From positions 1 through 37,310 of the forward strand of contig NZ_PVZB01000047.1 of NCBI RefSeq assembly GCF_003002025.1: DNA of 37,310 nucleotides, read 5' to 3'. The notes under the pieces were generated by a model. That model saw nothing but the letters and a program-made list of their open reading frames with translations. It made no database searches and was not told where the DNA came from. The position numbers and the translations under genes were made by a program. How positions within the stretch are numbered: the first letter of the stretch is position 1; every line of letters begins with the position of its first letter. Shown here piece after piece: positions 1-8,315 of this stretch. The stretch is from Paraburkholderia sp. BL25I1N1 (GTDB taxonomy: Bacteria > Pseudomonadota > Gammaproteobacteria > Burkholderiales > Burkholderiaceae).

Positions 1-292
1 CGATTTCTTTCCCATCAACATTCTCCAAAGTGTATTTACTCTCGGCGGGCAGCGGCGAAGAGAAAGCGCAAAGTTGCGAATCGGATGCCTAAGAGTACCA
101 CCCTCGTGAATTCGAGCGATCACTGCCTCGGTTTGTGTCCGCCTCGTCCGTCGGCGAATCCATGAAACTGAAGATCGCCGGTCACGCGCGCGCCCGGCAT
201 TTACCCCAGCAAGCAGGTGGGAGTTTCCCCTGGGGGCGACAACGGCCTGACTTCGGTCGTTCGGTCTTAAGCAGGCCGAAAGTCCGTTCGGG
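1..292. other. No gene recognised left of the intron
   Basis: No convincing coding region is visible. The stretch should contain the 5' exon of the group II intron that begins near 293, but the interrupted gene cannot be identified. There is a weak inverted repeat, CCCCAG and CTGGGG, near 203-235, and a run of short GGTCG/GGCCG repeats near 241-290 that could form a stem just ahead of the intron. Some bacterial group II introns insert next to such structures, but that link is only an inference here. Confidence 0.35.
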
Positions 293-1022
293 GTGTGCGC
301 CGTGAAAAGGTGGCGCTTTCCAGCGGGTGTAAGCCCCGCCCGGCAACCGCTTCAGCCGGAAGCAACCGGAGCAGTCATGGAGGTAACGAAGTGGCTGAAG
401 CCTTCGGGTAAGCGTGTCACGAATTGGTGACAGCGCGAGTGTGCAGGCCGTAACGCGAGTGAACGCTGAGCAAACCTCGAAAAGGACGTTGCGCAGGCCG
501 ACCCGGCAACCCTATCGGGGAAGGCTGATACGACTGGGTGAATGAGCAGGCTGGACGCCCAGTCGCTGCGCCGGGGTAGTGGCGACAGCATGTACACAAG
601 GAAAGCGTACGCAACACGGGAAGTCCCTCGGCGTGGTCAGGGATGACCAACCGGACACCCGTGAGGGACAGGCCGGGCGCCTTGGGATGACGGAGAGGCC
701 CGTAGTACCGGTGAAGCGGGTAATGCCGGTGGAGGGAAGGGGCCTCAGTTCAAGACAGACGCAATACGTAGTGAGGACGCGGAGGTTGGGCAACCTATCA
801 ACTCCGATTCGTGTTCAGAAGCTGCAGACGGCGTTACACGCGAAAGTGAAGGCAGAAGCTGGGTACCGCTTCTACGCGCTGTACGACAAGATCTATCGTG
901 AGGATGTGCTGGCGCATGCGTACGCCCAGTGCCGCTCTAACAAGGGCGCGCCGGGTGTCGACCGACAGGACTTCGCGGAGGTCGAAGCGCACGGGGTGCA
1001 GAAGTGGCTCGGCGAACTGGCG
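293..1022 (+). mobile_element. Group II intron, 3'-truncated
   Basis: The segment starts with GTGTG at 293-297, which matches the group II consensus 5' end GUGYG. It is followed by about 400 bases of GC-rich, stem-rich sequence without a good reading frame, as expected for ribozyme domain I and following domains. The N-terminal part of an intron-encoded reverse transcriptase/maturase comes next. Recognisable maturase sequence stops near 1022. The rest of the reverse transcriptase, the X domain and the 3' domains V and VI are absent, so the intron cannot splice or move by itself. The 5' boundary is placed from the consensus only and the 3' break is approximate. Confidence 0.72.
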
Positions 1023-1151
1023 CTTGCGATTGATTGGCGCGTTCACAGGGGTCTCCTGGCGGCTCCCTCGGAAGCGCGTTTATCCACAACTGCTCAGCCA
1101 GCGAGCGGGGCGCGCCTCGCGGTCCGATTACCGACCCTATCGCTCGTTTGA
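687..1151 (+). pseudogene. Group II intron reverse transcriptase/maturase, N-terminal fragment
   Basis: The full protein is an LtrA-type reverse transcriptase and maturase that binds its intron RNA for splicing and retrohoming. Only the N-terminus remains. The ATG at 687 gives a product starting MTERPVVPVK; the frame is open from 579. Diagnostic stretches are KLQTALHAKVKAEAGYRFYA, followed by LYDKIYREDVLAHAY, then SNKGAPGVD (the RT0/RT1 start) and VQKWLGELA. After WLGELA, near 1022, family similarity ends abruptly. The remaining ~40 residues to the stop at 1151 look unrelated. The YADD catalytic motif, the maturase X domain and the HNH region are missing. Complete members have about 420-480 residues, so roughly three quarters of the gene is lost. 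It is not expected to be active. Confidence 0.8.
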
Positions 1152-1470
1152 ACAGGGAGGTCGCACCTCCGGCAGCGGCGAAAAAACTTCAACGCTGCGT
1201 GTAAAAGCCGGCCGGCATTTCGCCGTTACGTCCTTTACGACCGCGGCGTGATGCGCACTCGAAGTTGCGCATCTGGCCGGCCTCGAGGCCGCAATGCCAT
1301 GATGGTCAAGGTGAAACGTAGCGGCGGCGAAGTGCGCGTGCCACGGCGGTTGTGCCGGTTTCCAGTGGGAATGCCGGTTGCTGCGCCGACAGCGTGCATC
1401 AGGTCCGTAACGTAAGGCACGATTCTGGCCATGCGTTCGGTAGTGACTTCAAAACAGCGGGAGACAGACA
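1152..1470. other. Intergenic region with no gene recognised
   Basis: No ORF with family features is present. The stretch separates the intron remnant from the lipoprotein gene and should carry the promoter for the lipoprotein and perhaps the oxidase operon. At 1415-1429 there is a partial match to the sigma-54 -24/-12 element (GG at 1416-1417, GC at 1428-1429, two mismatches), placed about 40 bases before the GTG start at 1471. The match is weak and is listed as a low-interest finding. Confidence 0.4.
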
Positions 1471-1662
1471 GTGAACACGAGAAGACAGACGTTGTTAGCT
1501 GCAGCGCTTTTGATCACAGTATCCGCCCTATGCGGCGGGTGTAACCGTTCCAACGATTCGACAAACGATCACTCCCCGAGCAGTATGCAAGCAGCCAGCG
1601 GGCCGCAGGTCGCGGCGCCCGCCACCGCCGCGAGCGATCACCCCGCAGGCGCAAGCCAGTAG
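1471..1662 (+). CDS. Small putative lipoprotein
   Basis: This is a 63-residue protein starting with GTG, preceded by a purine-rich GGGAGA at 1460-1465. The N-terminus is a short basic stretch (MNTRRQ), a hydrophobic segment and a lipobox ending LCGGC, so Cys24 is the likely lipidated residue after signal peptidase II cleavage. The mature part is a short linker rich in Ser, Ala, Pro and Asn with no fold signature. It closely resembles in plan the lipoprotein at 12506-12793: both have MN-RR at the start, a G-C lipobox and a following SSM-AAS motif. It lies 63 bases upstream of the oxidase subunit II gene on the same strand and could be co-transcribed. The function is unknown. Confidence 0.72.
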   Translation: MNTRRQTLLAAALLITVSALCGGCNRSNDSTNDHSPSSMQAASGPQVAAPATAASDHPAGASQ

Positions 1663-1725
1663 GTCCCGGTTCGTTGCAGCGAGAGGCGCGTATATGGGCA
1701 TCTAACCATACGGGTAACTGATCGA

Positions 1726-2859
1726 ATGAAGCGATCTTCGAACCGTCGCGCCGGCGTCAACACCAGGCTCGGTGCAGGGGCCTCAGGGCTCGTTTGCCAT
1801 GCAACCGCGAAGCGCGCGCGTCTACATTTCCTTGCGGCCGTTGGCATCTCGGCCGCAGTGCCGAACGTGGCCGGAGCCAGTGCCCCTGTGCAGCAAAGTG
1901 CCACGCAACCCGCCGGCGTGCAGGCGCAGCACATCGCTCAACTATGGAATCTTTCGCTGGTCGTCTGCGGGGTCGTATTTGCTCTGGTGCTTCTCGCGAC
2001 CCTCGTAGCGTTGAAACGCAATCGTGACCGGGACGGGCAAGGACCGCCCATGCGGGCCCCTGACCTGGCTTCGCTCACGCAGCCGGAAGTCCGTACGCGA
2101 CGCCTCGTCATTGGTGTGAGCATGTTGTCGGTCATCGTCCTTGTTGGACTCATCGTCGCAGACGTGCTCACGGATCGCGCGCTGTCGATGCTGCCCGTGG
2201 ACAAGCCCGTACGGATTGAGATGGTGGGAGCGCAATGGTGGTGGCAGGTCTCGTACCCAGCCGGAGCCGGACAGCCGGGTTTTGTCACTGCAAACGAGCT
2301 GCACGTGCCGGTTGGCCGTCCCGTCATCGTCTCATTGCAGGCAAGCGATGTGATCCACAGTTTCTGGGTGCCGAGCTTGCATGGCAAGAAGGATATGCTT
2401 CCGGGCATCGACACCACTATCGAATTTCGCGCTGACCGGGAAGGCGTGTACCGCGGTCAGTGTGCGGAGTTCTGCGGCGTAGAGCATGCGCTCATGGCCA
2501 TGCTCGTAGTTGCCGACCCGCCCGAGCGCTATGCGGCTTGGATCGCGCAGCAGTCCCAGCCCGCCGCTCAGACAACGGACACCGTCACACTGCATGGCCG
2601 CGAAACGTTCGAACGCGCGAGTTGTGCAAATTGCCATACCGTTCGCGGCACTGGCGCATCCGGCACGAACGGCCCGGACCTGACTCACCTGATGAGTAGA
2701 AAGACGATTGCCGCGGGCGTTCTGACCAATACGCCGCAAAATCTTGCCGCGTGGATACGCAATCCGAATGCACAGAAACCGGGTACGACGATGCCGGCGG
2801 TTCCGCTTTCTGAAGCTGACCGCCTCGCGGTCGTCCGATGGCTTGCGACCCTCCAATGA
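1726..2859 (+). CDS. ctaC: Cytochrome c oxidase subunit II with fused cytochrome c domain (caa3 type)
   Basis: Subunit II takes electrons from cytochrome c and passes them via the CuA centre to haem a of subunit I, facing the periplasm. The 377-residue protein has two membrane helices (about 75-97 and 127-149). WWWQVSY (171-177) is the aromatic patch for electron entry. The CuA ligands are all visible: His211 (IHSFW), Cys246-x-Glu248-x-Cys250, His254 and Met257. A C-terminal cytochrome c domain has CANCH (300-304) and a likely Met356 ligand (TTMPAV), which defines a caa3-type enzyme. The N-terminus before the first helix is unusually long (~70 residues), so a later start is possible. It overlaps the subunit I gene by ATGA at 2856-2859, which suggests translational coupling. 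Confidence 0.95.
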   Translation: MKRSSNRRAGVNTRLGAGASGLVCHATAKRARLHFLAAVGISAAVPNVAGASAPVQQSATQPAGVQAQHIAQLWNLSLVVCGVVFALVLLATLVALKRNRDRDGQGPPMRAPDLASLTQPEVRTRRLVIGVSMLSVIVLVGLIVADVLTDRALSMLPVDKPVRIEMVGAQWWWQVSYPAGAGQPGFVTANELHVPVGRPVIVSLQASDVIHSFWVPSLHGKKDMLPGIDTTIEFRADREGVYRGQCAEFCGVEHALMAMLVVADPPERYAAWIAQQSQPAAQTTDTVTLHGRETFERASCANCHTVRGTGASGTNGPDLTHLMSRKTIAAGVLTNTPQNLAAWIRNPNAQKPGTTMPAVPLSEADRLAVVRWLATLQ

Positions 2860-5498
2860 GCACCACAGAAACATACCATGACCCCGAAGCCCGCTGGCAG
2901 GTGAAAGACGGCCCGGACGCGGGCGAAGGCGCGCCCGCCGCGCTTGCGCGGACCTGGCGCGATCCGCGCGGCGTGGCCGGATGGTTTAGCGCGATCGACC
3001 ATAAGAGCATCGCACGGCGTTTCATGGTCACCACATTTGTCTTCTTCCTGCTGGCGGGGTTGATGGCGCTCGTCATGCGCGCACAACTGGCGCGCCCAGC
3101 GAGCCGCCTCGTCGGCCCGGATATGTACGACCAGCTCTTTACGGTTCACGGCACCGCAATGATGTTCCTGTTCGCCGTGCCGGTAATGCAGGCGGTGGCG
3201 ATGTACCTGATTCCACTGCTAATCGGTGCGCGCAGCGTTGCGTTCCCACGCATGAACGCCTACGCCTACTGGATGTTTCTCTTTGGTGGCCTCACCTTGT
3301 TCATCGCATTCGGGCTCGGTGCCGGACCGCGCTCGGGATGGTTCAGTTACGTGCCGCTCGCAGGCCCGGACTACGCAACCGGCAAGGGCAGCGATATCTG
3401 GGCGCAGATGATCACGTTTACCGAACTGTCCTCGCTGCTCGTTGCAATCGTGCTGATCACGACGATCCTGAAGATGCGTGCACCGGGCATGTCGCTCAAT
3501 CGCTTGCCGCTTTTCGCGTGGGCCACGCTCGTTACGCAGTTCATGGTGCTTTTCGCGATGCCGGCGGTGATGCTGGCAAGCACCGCGCTGATTCTCGACC
3601 GCCTCGTCGGCACGCAGTTCTACAATCCGGCGCTCGGCGGCGACGTCCTGTTGTGGCAGCACCTGTTCTGGTTCTTCGGCCATCCCGAGGTCTACCTGAT
3701 TTTCATACCGGCACTTGGTTTCATGTCGTCGATCATCGAGACGTTCGCGCGCCGTCCGATCTTCGGCTATTCTGCGATGGTCCTATCCCTGATCGCGACG
3801 GCGTTCCTCGCGTTTGGACTGTGGGTTCACCACATGTTCGCGACAGCCGTTCCCGACCTTGGCAAGACCTTCTTCACGGCGGCAAGCGTGCTGATCGCGG
3901 TGCCGTCGGGCGTTCAGATCTATTGCTGGCTGGCTACGCTGCTCACGGGGCGGCTGCACTTGAAACCGCCACTCCTGTTCGTTCTCGCATTCTTTTTTAT
4001 TCTCGTGCTCGGCGGGCTGACAGGCATCATGCTCGGCGCGGTGCCACTCGATCTGCAGGTGCACGATACGTATTTTGTCGTGGCCCACCTGCATTACGTC
4101 CTGCTCGGCGGCGCCGTATTCCCGCTATTCGGTGCTTTCCACTACTGGTTTCCGAAATTCACTGGCCGCATGCTCGGGGAACGGCTGGCGCGCTGGCAAT
4201 TCTGGCTGTTCTTCAGCGGCTTCAATGTCGCATTTTTTCCGATGCATCTGCTCGGTTTGCACGGCATGCCTCGTCGCGTGTGGACATATCCGGAAGGTAT
4301 GGGTTGGGACGGCATGAACCTGATCGCGACCGTCGGGGCATACACGATTGCGCTAAGCGTCCTGCTTTTCATTGTGAACGTGGCCACGAGCCTGCGTTGG
4401 GGCGCGCGCGCCGGGAATAATCCGTGGGGAGCGGGCACGCTCGAGTGGAGTGTGCCGAGTGCACCGCCGCCGCATAACTTCGACGCGCTGCCCGTGGTGC
4501 GCGGTCGCGCGCCGCTGTGGGAGGGGTACAGTGGGCGGGGCGGCGTGGCCGGGCTCGCAGTCCATGCGCGTGAAGTGCTAACCACTACCGCGTTGGACGC
4601 GGTGCCGGACACGCGGCCTCTTTTCCCGGGCCCGTCGATCTGGCCTTTCCTGAGTGCGGTCGCTACGACGGTGTTTTTTATCGGCTCGATATTTACGCCG
4701 TCCGCCGTGTGGTGGGGAACGGTGCCGGTCGCGGTGACGATGATCGTCTGGTTCTGGCCCAGCCGGCGGGAGAATCGCGTTGCGCGTGCGCTCGAACGCT
4801 GGCCCGAACCTGGTCTCGAGCACAAATCGACACGACAAACGCGCCCTACGAACGCGCGCAACAGTACGTCGGAACGCGGCAGCAGGCGGGAGCGCAAAGC
4901 GGTCGAAGTGGTCGACGTGCGAGCGCTCCCCAGCTTCGGCTTCAGTCATCGCAGCCTGATGTGGTGGGCCACCGCGGGGCTAATGCTGATTGAAGGCAGC
5001 GTCTTTGCCATGGCAATCGGCATGTACTTCTATCTGCGTACGGTGAACGCGGCATGGCCTCTGCATGCGCCGCCGCCTTCGCTTACGTGGGGGACGATCA
5101 ACACCGCACTGCTTGTCGCGAGCCTGTGGCCGAACCAGCTTGCGAAAAATGCGGCGCAACAGGGGCAGCGTGAGAAAGCGCGCTCGTGGCTGCTTGTCTG
5201 TCTAGCGTTCGCGCTCGCGTTTCTCGTGGTGCGGGGATTCGAGTTTTCCGCGCTGAATGTCATCTGGTACGCCAATGCGTACGGGTCAATTGTCTGGGTG
5301 CTGCTCGGGTTGCACACCACACACCTGATTACCGACACCGTGGACACAGCCGTGCTCACCGCGCTGCTCTACACGGGCCCGTTCGAAAAACGCAGGCTGC
5401 TCGACACGAGCGAGAACGCGGTCTACTGGTATTTCGTCGTGCTGACTTGGCTACCCATTTACGCAGTCATTTATCTCGTGCCACGGGTGCATCTATGA
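2856..5498 (+). CDS. ctaD: Fused cytochrome c oxidase subunits I and III
   Basis: This 880-residue inner-membrane protein carries the O2-reducing haem-copper centre. The chosen ATG (2856) overlaps the stop of subunit II; an ATG at 2838 is less likely. Residues ~40-560 are subunit I. The haem a ligand is His98 (FTVHGT). CuB and haem ligands are His276 with Tyr280 (WFFGHPEVY), His325-His326 (HHMFAT), His411 and His413 (VVAHLHYV). Residues ~670-880 are a subunit III-like domain (LIEGSVFAMAIGMYFYLR). Fused I/III proteins are known in caa3 oxidases. Odd points: the usual GAPDMAFPRMNN reads GARSVAFPRMNA (Ser127 in place of the D-channel Asp), and the usual PTGIK reads PSGVQ (Gln354 in place of the K-channel Lys). 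Glu278 is kept. Active-site ligands are intact, so O2 reduction is likely, but proton pumping is uncertain. Confidence 0.94.
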   Translation: MSTTETYHDPEARWQVKDGPDAGEGAPAALARTWRDPRGVAGWFSAIDHKSIARRFMVTTFVFFLLAGLMALVMRAQLARPASRLVGPDMYDQLFTVHGTAMMFLFAVPVMQAVAMYLIPLLIGARSVAFPRMNAYAYWMFLFGGLTLFIAFGLGAGPRSGWFSYVPLAGPDYATGKGSDIWAQMITFTELSSLLVAIVLITTILKMRAPGMSLNRLPLFAWATLVTQFMVLFAMPAVMLASTALILDRLVGTQFYNPALGGDVLLWQHLFWFFGHPEVYLIFIPALGFMSSIIETFARRPIFGYSAMVLSLIATAFLAFGLWVHHMFATAVPDLGKTFFTAASVLIAVPSGVQIYCWLATLLTGRLHLKPPLLFVLAFFFILVLGGLTGIMLGAVPLDLQVHDTYFVVAHLHYVLLGGAVFPLFGAFHYWFPKFTGRMLGERLARWQFWLFFSGFNVAFFPMHLLGLHGMPRRVWTYPEGMGWDGMNLIATVGAYTIALSVLLFIVNVATSLRWGARAGNNPWGAGTLEWSVPSAPPPHNFDALPVVRGRAPLWEGYSGRGGVAGLAVHAREVLTTTALDAVPDTRPLFPGPSIWPFLSAVATTVFFIGSIFTPSAVWWGTVPVAVTMIVWFWPSRRENRVARALERWPEPGLEHKSTRQTRPTNARNSTSERGSRRERKAVEVVDVRALPSFGFSHRSLMWWATAGLMLIEGSVFAMAIGMYFYLRTVNAAWPLHAPPPSLTWGTINTALLVASLWPNQLAKNAAQQGQREKARSWLLVCLAFALAFLVVRGFEFSALNVIWYANAYGSIVWVLLGLHTTHLITDTVDTAVLTALLYTGPFEKRRLLDTSENAVYWYFVVLTWLPIYAVIYLVPRVHL

Positions 5499-5839
5499 AA
5501 CGCGCCGACATGTCCGTCTGGCCAGGTCTCCTGGCCGCGCCGGTGGCGGTGCTCGGCGCGCAGAGCATCAACTACGCTCTCGTGCAGGTGGCGTGCAGGA
5601 CCGGCAGCCACGTGGCGCTTGATGCGGTAAGCGCGGCCGGCTTCCTGTTCTGCGTTGCAGCGGCGTGGCTCGCCTATCGCCGCTGGCGCGCTGCTGCAAG
5701 CGTGCCCGCCGCGAACTATGTCTCGCATGGCGCCCGTCGGCCGTTTTTTGCGCTCATGGCGATGGCCGTGGCCGCGCTGTGCGCGCTGATCCAGTTGATG
5801 ATGTGGTTTCCACAATGGCTCCTGTCACCCTGCCGATGA
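5495..5839 (+). CDS. Small membrane protein of the oxidase operon
   Basis: This is a 114-residue protein starting at the ATG that overlaps the subunit I/III stop (ATGA at 5495-5498). It is highly hydrophobic, with about three membrane helices: LLAAPVAVLGAQSINYALVQ near 14-33, a segment near 42-62 (AAGFLFCVAAAWLAY), and a C-terminal one near 87-108 (MAMAVAALCALIQLMMWF). I do not recognise a named family. Its position between subunit III and CtaG, coupled at both ends, suggests an accessory or stabilising subunit of the oxidase, comparable in place to small subunit IV proteins. That role is inferred from context only. No cofactor-binding motif is visible. Confidence 0.8.
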   Translation: MKRADMSVWPGLLAAPVAVLGAQSINYALVQVACRTGSHVALDAVSAAGFLFCVAAAWLAYRRWRAAASVPAANYVSHGARRPFFALMAMAVAALCALIQLMMWFPQWLLSPCR

Positions 5840-6795
5840 GGGCGGCGTACCGCGCGGCATGCCGCATCGCCGCGCCTGCCGCCATGCTGCTACACCCTTC
5901 GCCGACGTGGGCGCATGTGCTTACCGACGCGGAGAAAGCAGCGCCGTCGTTCGGCTGGTCGTTCGACGCATGGGTTGCTGTGCTCCTGTTTGTCAGTACG
6001 GCCGCCTACGCGAGCGGCTATCTTCGGTTGTTGCGGCGCGGTTCGCGGCGCAGCCGCTCGCGGCGGACCTGGCACGCCGGCGCATTCGCGACCGGGACGC
6101 TCGCCCTGATATTCGCGTTGTGCTCCCCGCTCGACAGGCTTTCCGCAGCGCTTTTTTCCGCGCACATGGTCCAGCATGAAACGATGATGCTGATTGCCGC
6201 ACCGCTTCTCGTGCTCGGGCGCCCGCTCGGTGTATGGATCTGGTCTCTGCCGCGAGCGGGACGCCGCTGGGTTGGGCGGTCGGTGCTGGCACCCACGTTC
6301 GCGCGCGTCTGGCGCCGCATCACATCACCGCTCGCGGGATGGATGCTGCATGCCGCAGCGCTGTGGGGCTGGCATGCGCCGGCGCTGTTCGAGGCCGCCC
6401 TCGCGCAACCGTGGATACATACGCTGCAGCATACGAGCTTCATGCTGAGCGCGCTGGTTTTCTGGTGGACCGTATTCGGCGAAGGCGTGTCCCGTCGATC
6501 AGGCGGCCATGCAATGCTGTCCGTCTTCACGACCATGGTCCATACCAGCGCGCTCGGCGCGTTGATCGCGCTCGCGCCAGGCCTGTGGTATCCGTCTTAC
6601 GTCGAGCCCACCAGTGCGCTCGGCTTCGATCCGTTACTCGACCAGCAGGCGGGTGGGCTCATCATGTGGGTGCCGGGCGCGGCGGCTTATCTGATTGGCG
6701 GCCTGACGATTGGGATGCGATGGCTGCGCGGCTATGAGCCGCCACGAGCCCGCGCGGAATCCGCCGCGGCCTTGTCGGGGGAGAGCGCGCAATGA
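5836..6795 (+). CDS. ctaG: Cytochrome c oxidase assembly protein, CtaG (caa3) family
   Basis: The caa3_CtaG family is a set of polytopic membrane proteins needed for assembly of caa3-type oxidases, probably at the copper site. It is distinct from the Cox11-type CtaG. The ATG at 5836 overlaps the preceding stop (ATGA) and gives 319 residues; an ATG at 5815 is the alternative. The N-terminus is a plausible signal sequence ending LLHPSPTWA. Six or seven hydrophobic helices follow. Family-like His-containing motifs are visible: AHMVQHETMM, WIHTLQHTSFM and MVHTSALGALIAL, along with LYPSYVEP-like text (WYPSYVEP) near the C-terminus. The next gene overlaps its stop by ATGA at 6792-6795. Confidence 0.88.
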   Translation: MRAAYRAACRIAAPAAMLLHPSPTWAHVLTDAEKAAPSFGWSFDAWVAVLLFVSTAAYASGYLRLLRRGSRRSRSRRTWHAGAFATGTLALIFALCSPLDRLSAALFSAHMVQHETMMLIAAPLLVLGRPLGVWIWSLPRAGRRWVGRSVLAPTFARVWRRITSPLAGWMLHAAALWGWHAPALFEAALAQPWIHTLQHTSFMLSALVFWWTVFGEGVSRRSGGHAMLSVFTTMVHTSALGALIALAPGLWYPSYVEPTSALGFDPLLDQQAGGLIMWVPGAAAYLIGGLTIGMRWLRGYEPPRARAESAAALSGESAQ

Positions 6796-8210
6796 GCGCA
6801 CTACCTACATTGCGCAGATGTGCGGCAAGCCGGTCATCGCAGATACTGGCCGTCATACCGTTCATGCTGGCAGTCGTTTGGCCAGCTTCGGCATTGCACG
6901 ACGTGTACGGTGAGGAAGCGTCAGCCGCGCGCATGACCGGTGCGGCAGGTAAGAGTGCGGCCTCCGGCCCCGCAGCCGCTTTGCCGACGCTCGCAATGAC
7001 ACAGTCCGACGCTGCGATGCTCGCCCGCGGAGCGTATGTCGCCAAAGCCGGCGATTGCGCGGGTTGCCACACAGCGACCCAAGGCGGTGCGCCGTACGCG
7101 GGCGGCCTCGGCATCAGTTCGCCATTTGGCACCATCGAGTCGACCAACATCACGCCCGACCCCCGTTTCGGAATCGGCGCATACAGTTACGACGACTTTT
7201 CGCGCGTCTTGCGCAAAGGCATTGCACGCGGCGGCAAGCGGCTCTATCCGGCCATGCCGTACACGGCCTACGCGAAGATGGACGAAGCCGATCTGCGGGC
7301 ACTCTACGCGTTCATGATGCACGGCGTTGCGCCGGTGCCGAAGCCCAACATCAAGTCAGATGTCTCCTTTCCATTCAACCAGCGTTGGGGCCTGTGGATC
7401 TGGCAGATGGCCTTCGTGCCTGACAAGCCTTATGAGCCGCGTGCCGCCCATGACGCACAGTGGAATCGCGGAGCCTATCTGGTGCAATCCCTCGGACATT
7501 GCGGCAGTTGTCACACGCCGCGCGGCGCGGCGTACCAGGAAAGCGGGACCGACGAATCGTCGGCAAATTTTCTGACCGGCAGCGTCAATGACCATTGGTT
7601 CGCGCCGAATCTTACCGGTGACCGCGGCTCAGGCTTGGGTCGCTGGCAGGCGAACGAAATTGCCGCGTTTCTGAAGACGGGACATGCTGACGGTAACGTC
7701 GCCTACGGCAGCATGGTCCAGCAAATCGAGGACAGTTCGCAATATCTCACGGACGACGATCTGCTTGCCATCGGCCGCTATCTCAAGTCATTGCCGCCGC
7801 GCGGGGCCTCGGGTACTTACGCGCCGCGCGAGGACGCTGCGCGCAAACCAATCAACGGCAGCCGGGTGCCGGACACGCTATCGGTGGGCTTCAATGTGTA
7901 TCGATCGTTTTGCGCGCAGTGTCATGGCGCGGCGGGCGAGGGGGTGCGCAACGCTTTTCCCGCTCTTGCGGGCAATTCGTCAGTGCTCGCGGAGGACACG
8001 ACGTCGCTGATTCGCCTCATGGTGGAAGGTGGCAATAGCCCTTCGACGCTGACCGGGCCGCGGCGCCAGCAGATGCCGCGTTTCGCCGGGACGCTGGCCG
8101 ACGTGCAGATCGCCCAGGTGCTGACTTACATTCGCGGCGCGTGGGGCAACAACGCACAGCAGCTCACTGCGAACGACGTCAGTTCGCTGCGGGACAAACT
8201 GCACAAATAG
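6792..8210 (+). CDS. Tri-haem cytochrome c, dehydrogenase cytochrome-subunit type
   Basis: This is a 472-residue exported cytochrome with three CxxCH haem c sites: Cys89-Cys92-His93 (CAGCH), Cys237-Cys240-His241 (CGSCH) and Cys374-Cys377-His378 (CAQCH). Length and haem spacing match the cytochrome c subunits of membrane alcohol, gluconate and related dehydrogenases, which pass electrons from a periplasmic flavin or PQQ dehydrogenase to the respiratory chain. An N-terminal hydrophobic stretch (residues ~19-35) should direct export; no C-terminal anchor is obvious. It is translationally coupled to CtaG by ATGA. That placement suggests it feeds electrons to this oxidase directly, or to the haem c domain of subunit II. 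No dehydrogenase subunit is adjacent; the GMC enzyme at 13831-15474 is the nearest candidate partner, by inference. Confidence 0.9.
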   Translation: MSALPTLRRCAASRSSQILAVIPFMLAVVWPASALHDVYGEEASAARMTGAAGKSAASGPAAALPTLAMTQSDAAMLARGAYVAKAGDCAGCHTATQGGAPYAGGLGISSPFGTIESTNITPDPRFGIGAYSYDDFSRVLRKGIARGGKRLYPAMPYTAYAKMDEADLRALYAFMMHGVAPVPKPNIKSDVSFPFNQRWGLWIWQMAFVPDKPYEPRAAHDAQWNRGAYLVQSLGHCGSCHTPRGAAYQESGTDESSANFLTGSVNDHWFAPNLTGDRGSGLGRWQANEIAAFLKTGHADGNVAYGSMVQQIEDSSQYLTDDDLLAIGRYLKSLPPRGASGTYAPREDAARKPINGSRVPDTLSVGFNVYRSFCAQCHGAAGEGVRNAFPALAGNSSVLAEDTTSLIRLMVEGGNSPSTLTGPRRQQMPRFAGTLADVQIAQVLTYIRGAWGNNAQQLTANDVSSLRDKLHK

Positions 8211-8217
8211 CGTTCTG

Positions 8218-8253
8218 CAAAGGGGGATGGGCATTGAATCGCCGCCCTCTTTT
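8218..8253 (+). terminator. Possible terminator of the oxidase operon
   Basis: Just after the last oxidase-operon stop, AAAGGGGG can pair with CCCTCTTT (with one G-T pair). The loop contains a smaller GGC/GCC stem, and the right arm runs into TTTT. The stem is moderate and the T run is short, so this is a plausible but not strong Rho-independent terminator. Confidence 0.42.
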
Positions 8254-8315
8254 GCGGCCAGCGGGCACTGCCGTTGCGCCGTGACAGGCTCCGCTCACCG
8301 TATGAGGAGTGCACC

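Noticed and set aside
1023..1251. Short plus-strand frames after the intron break
   Set aside because: No ribosome site or family similarity; probably random open frames in debris.
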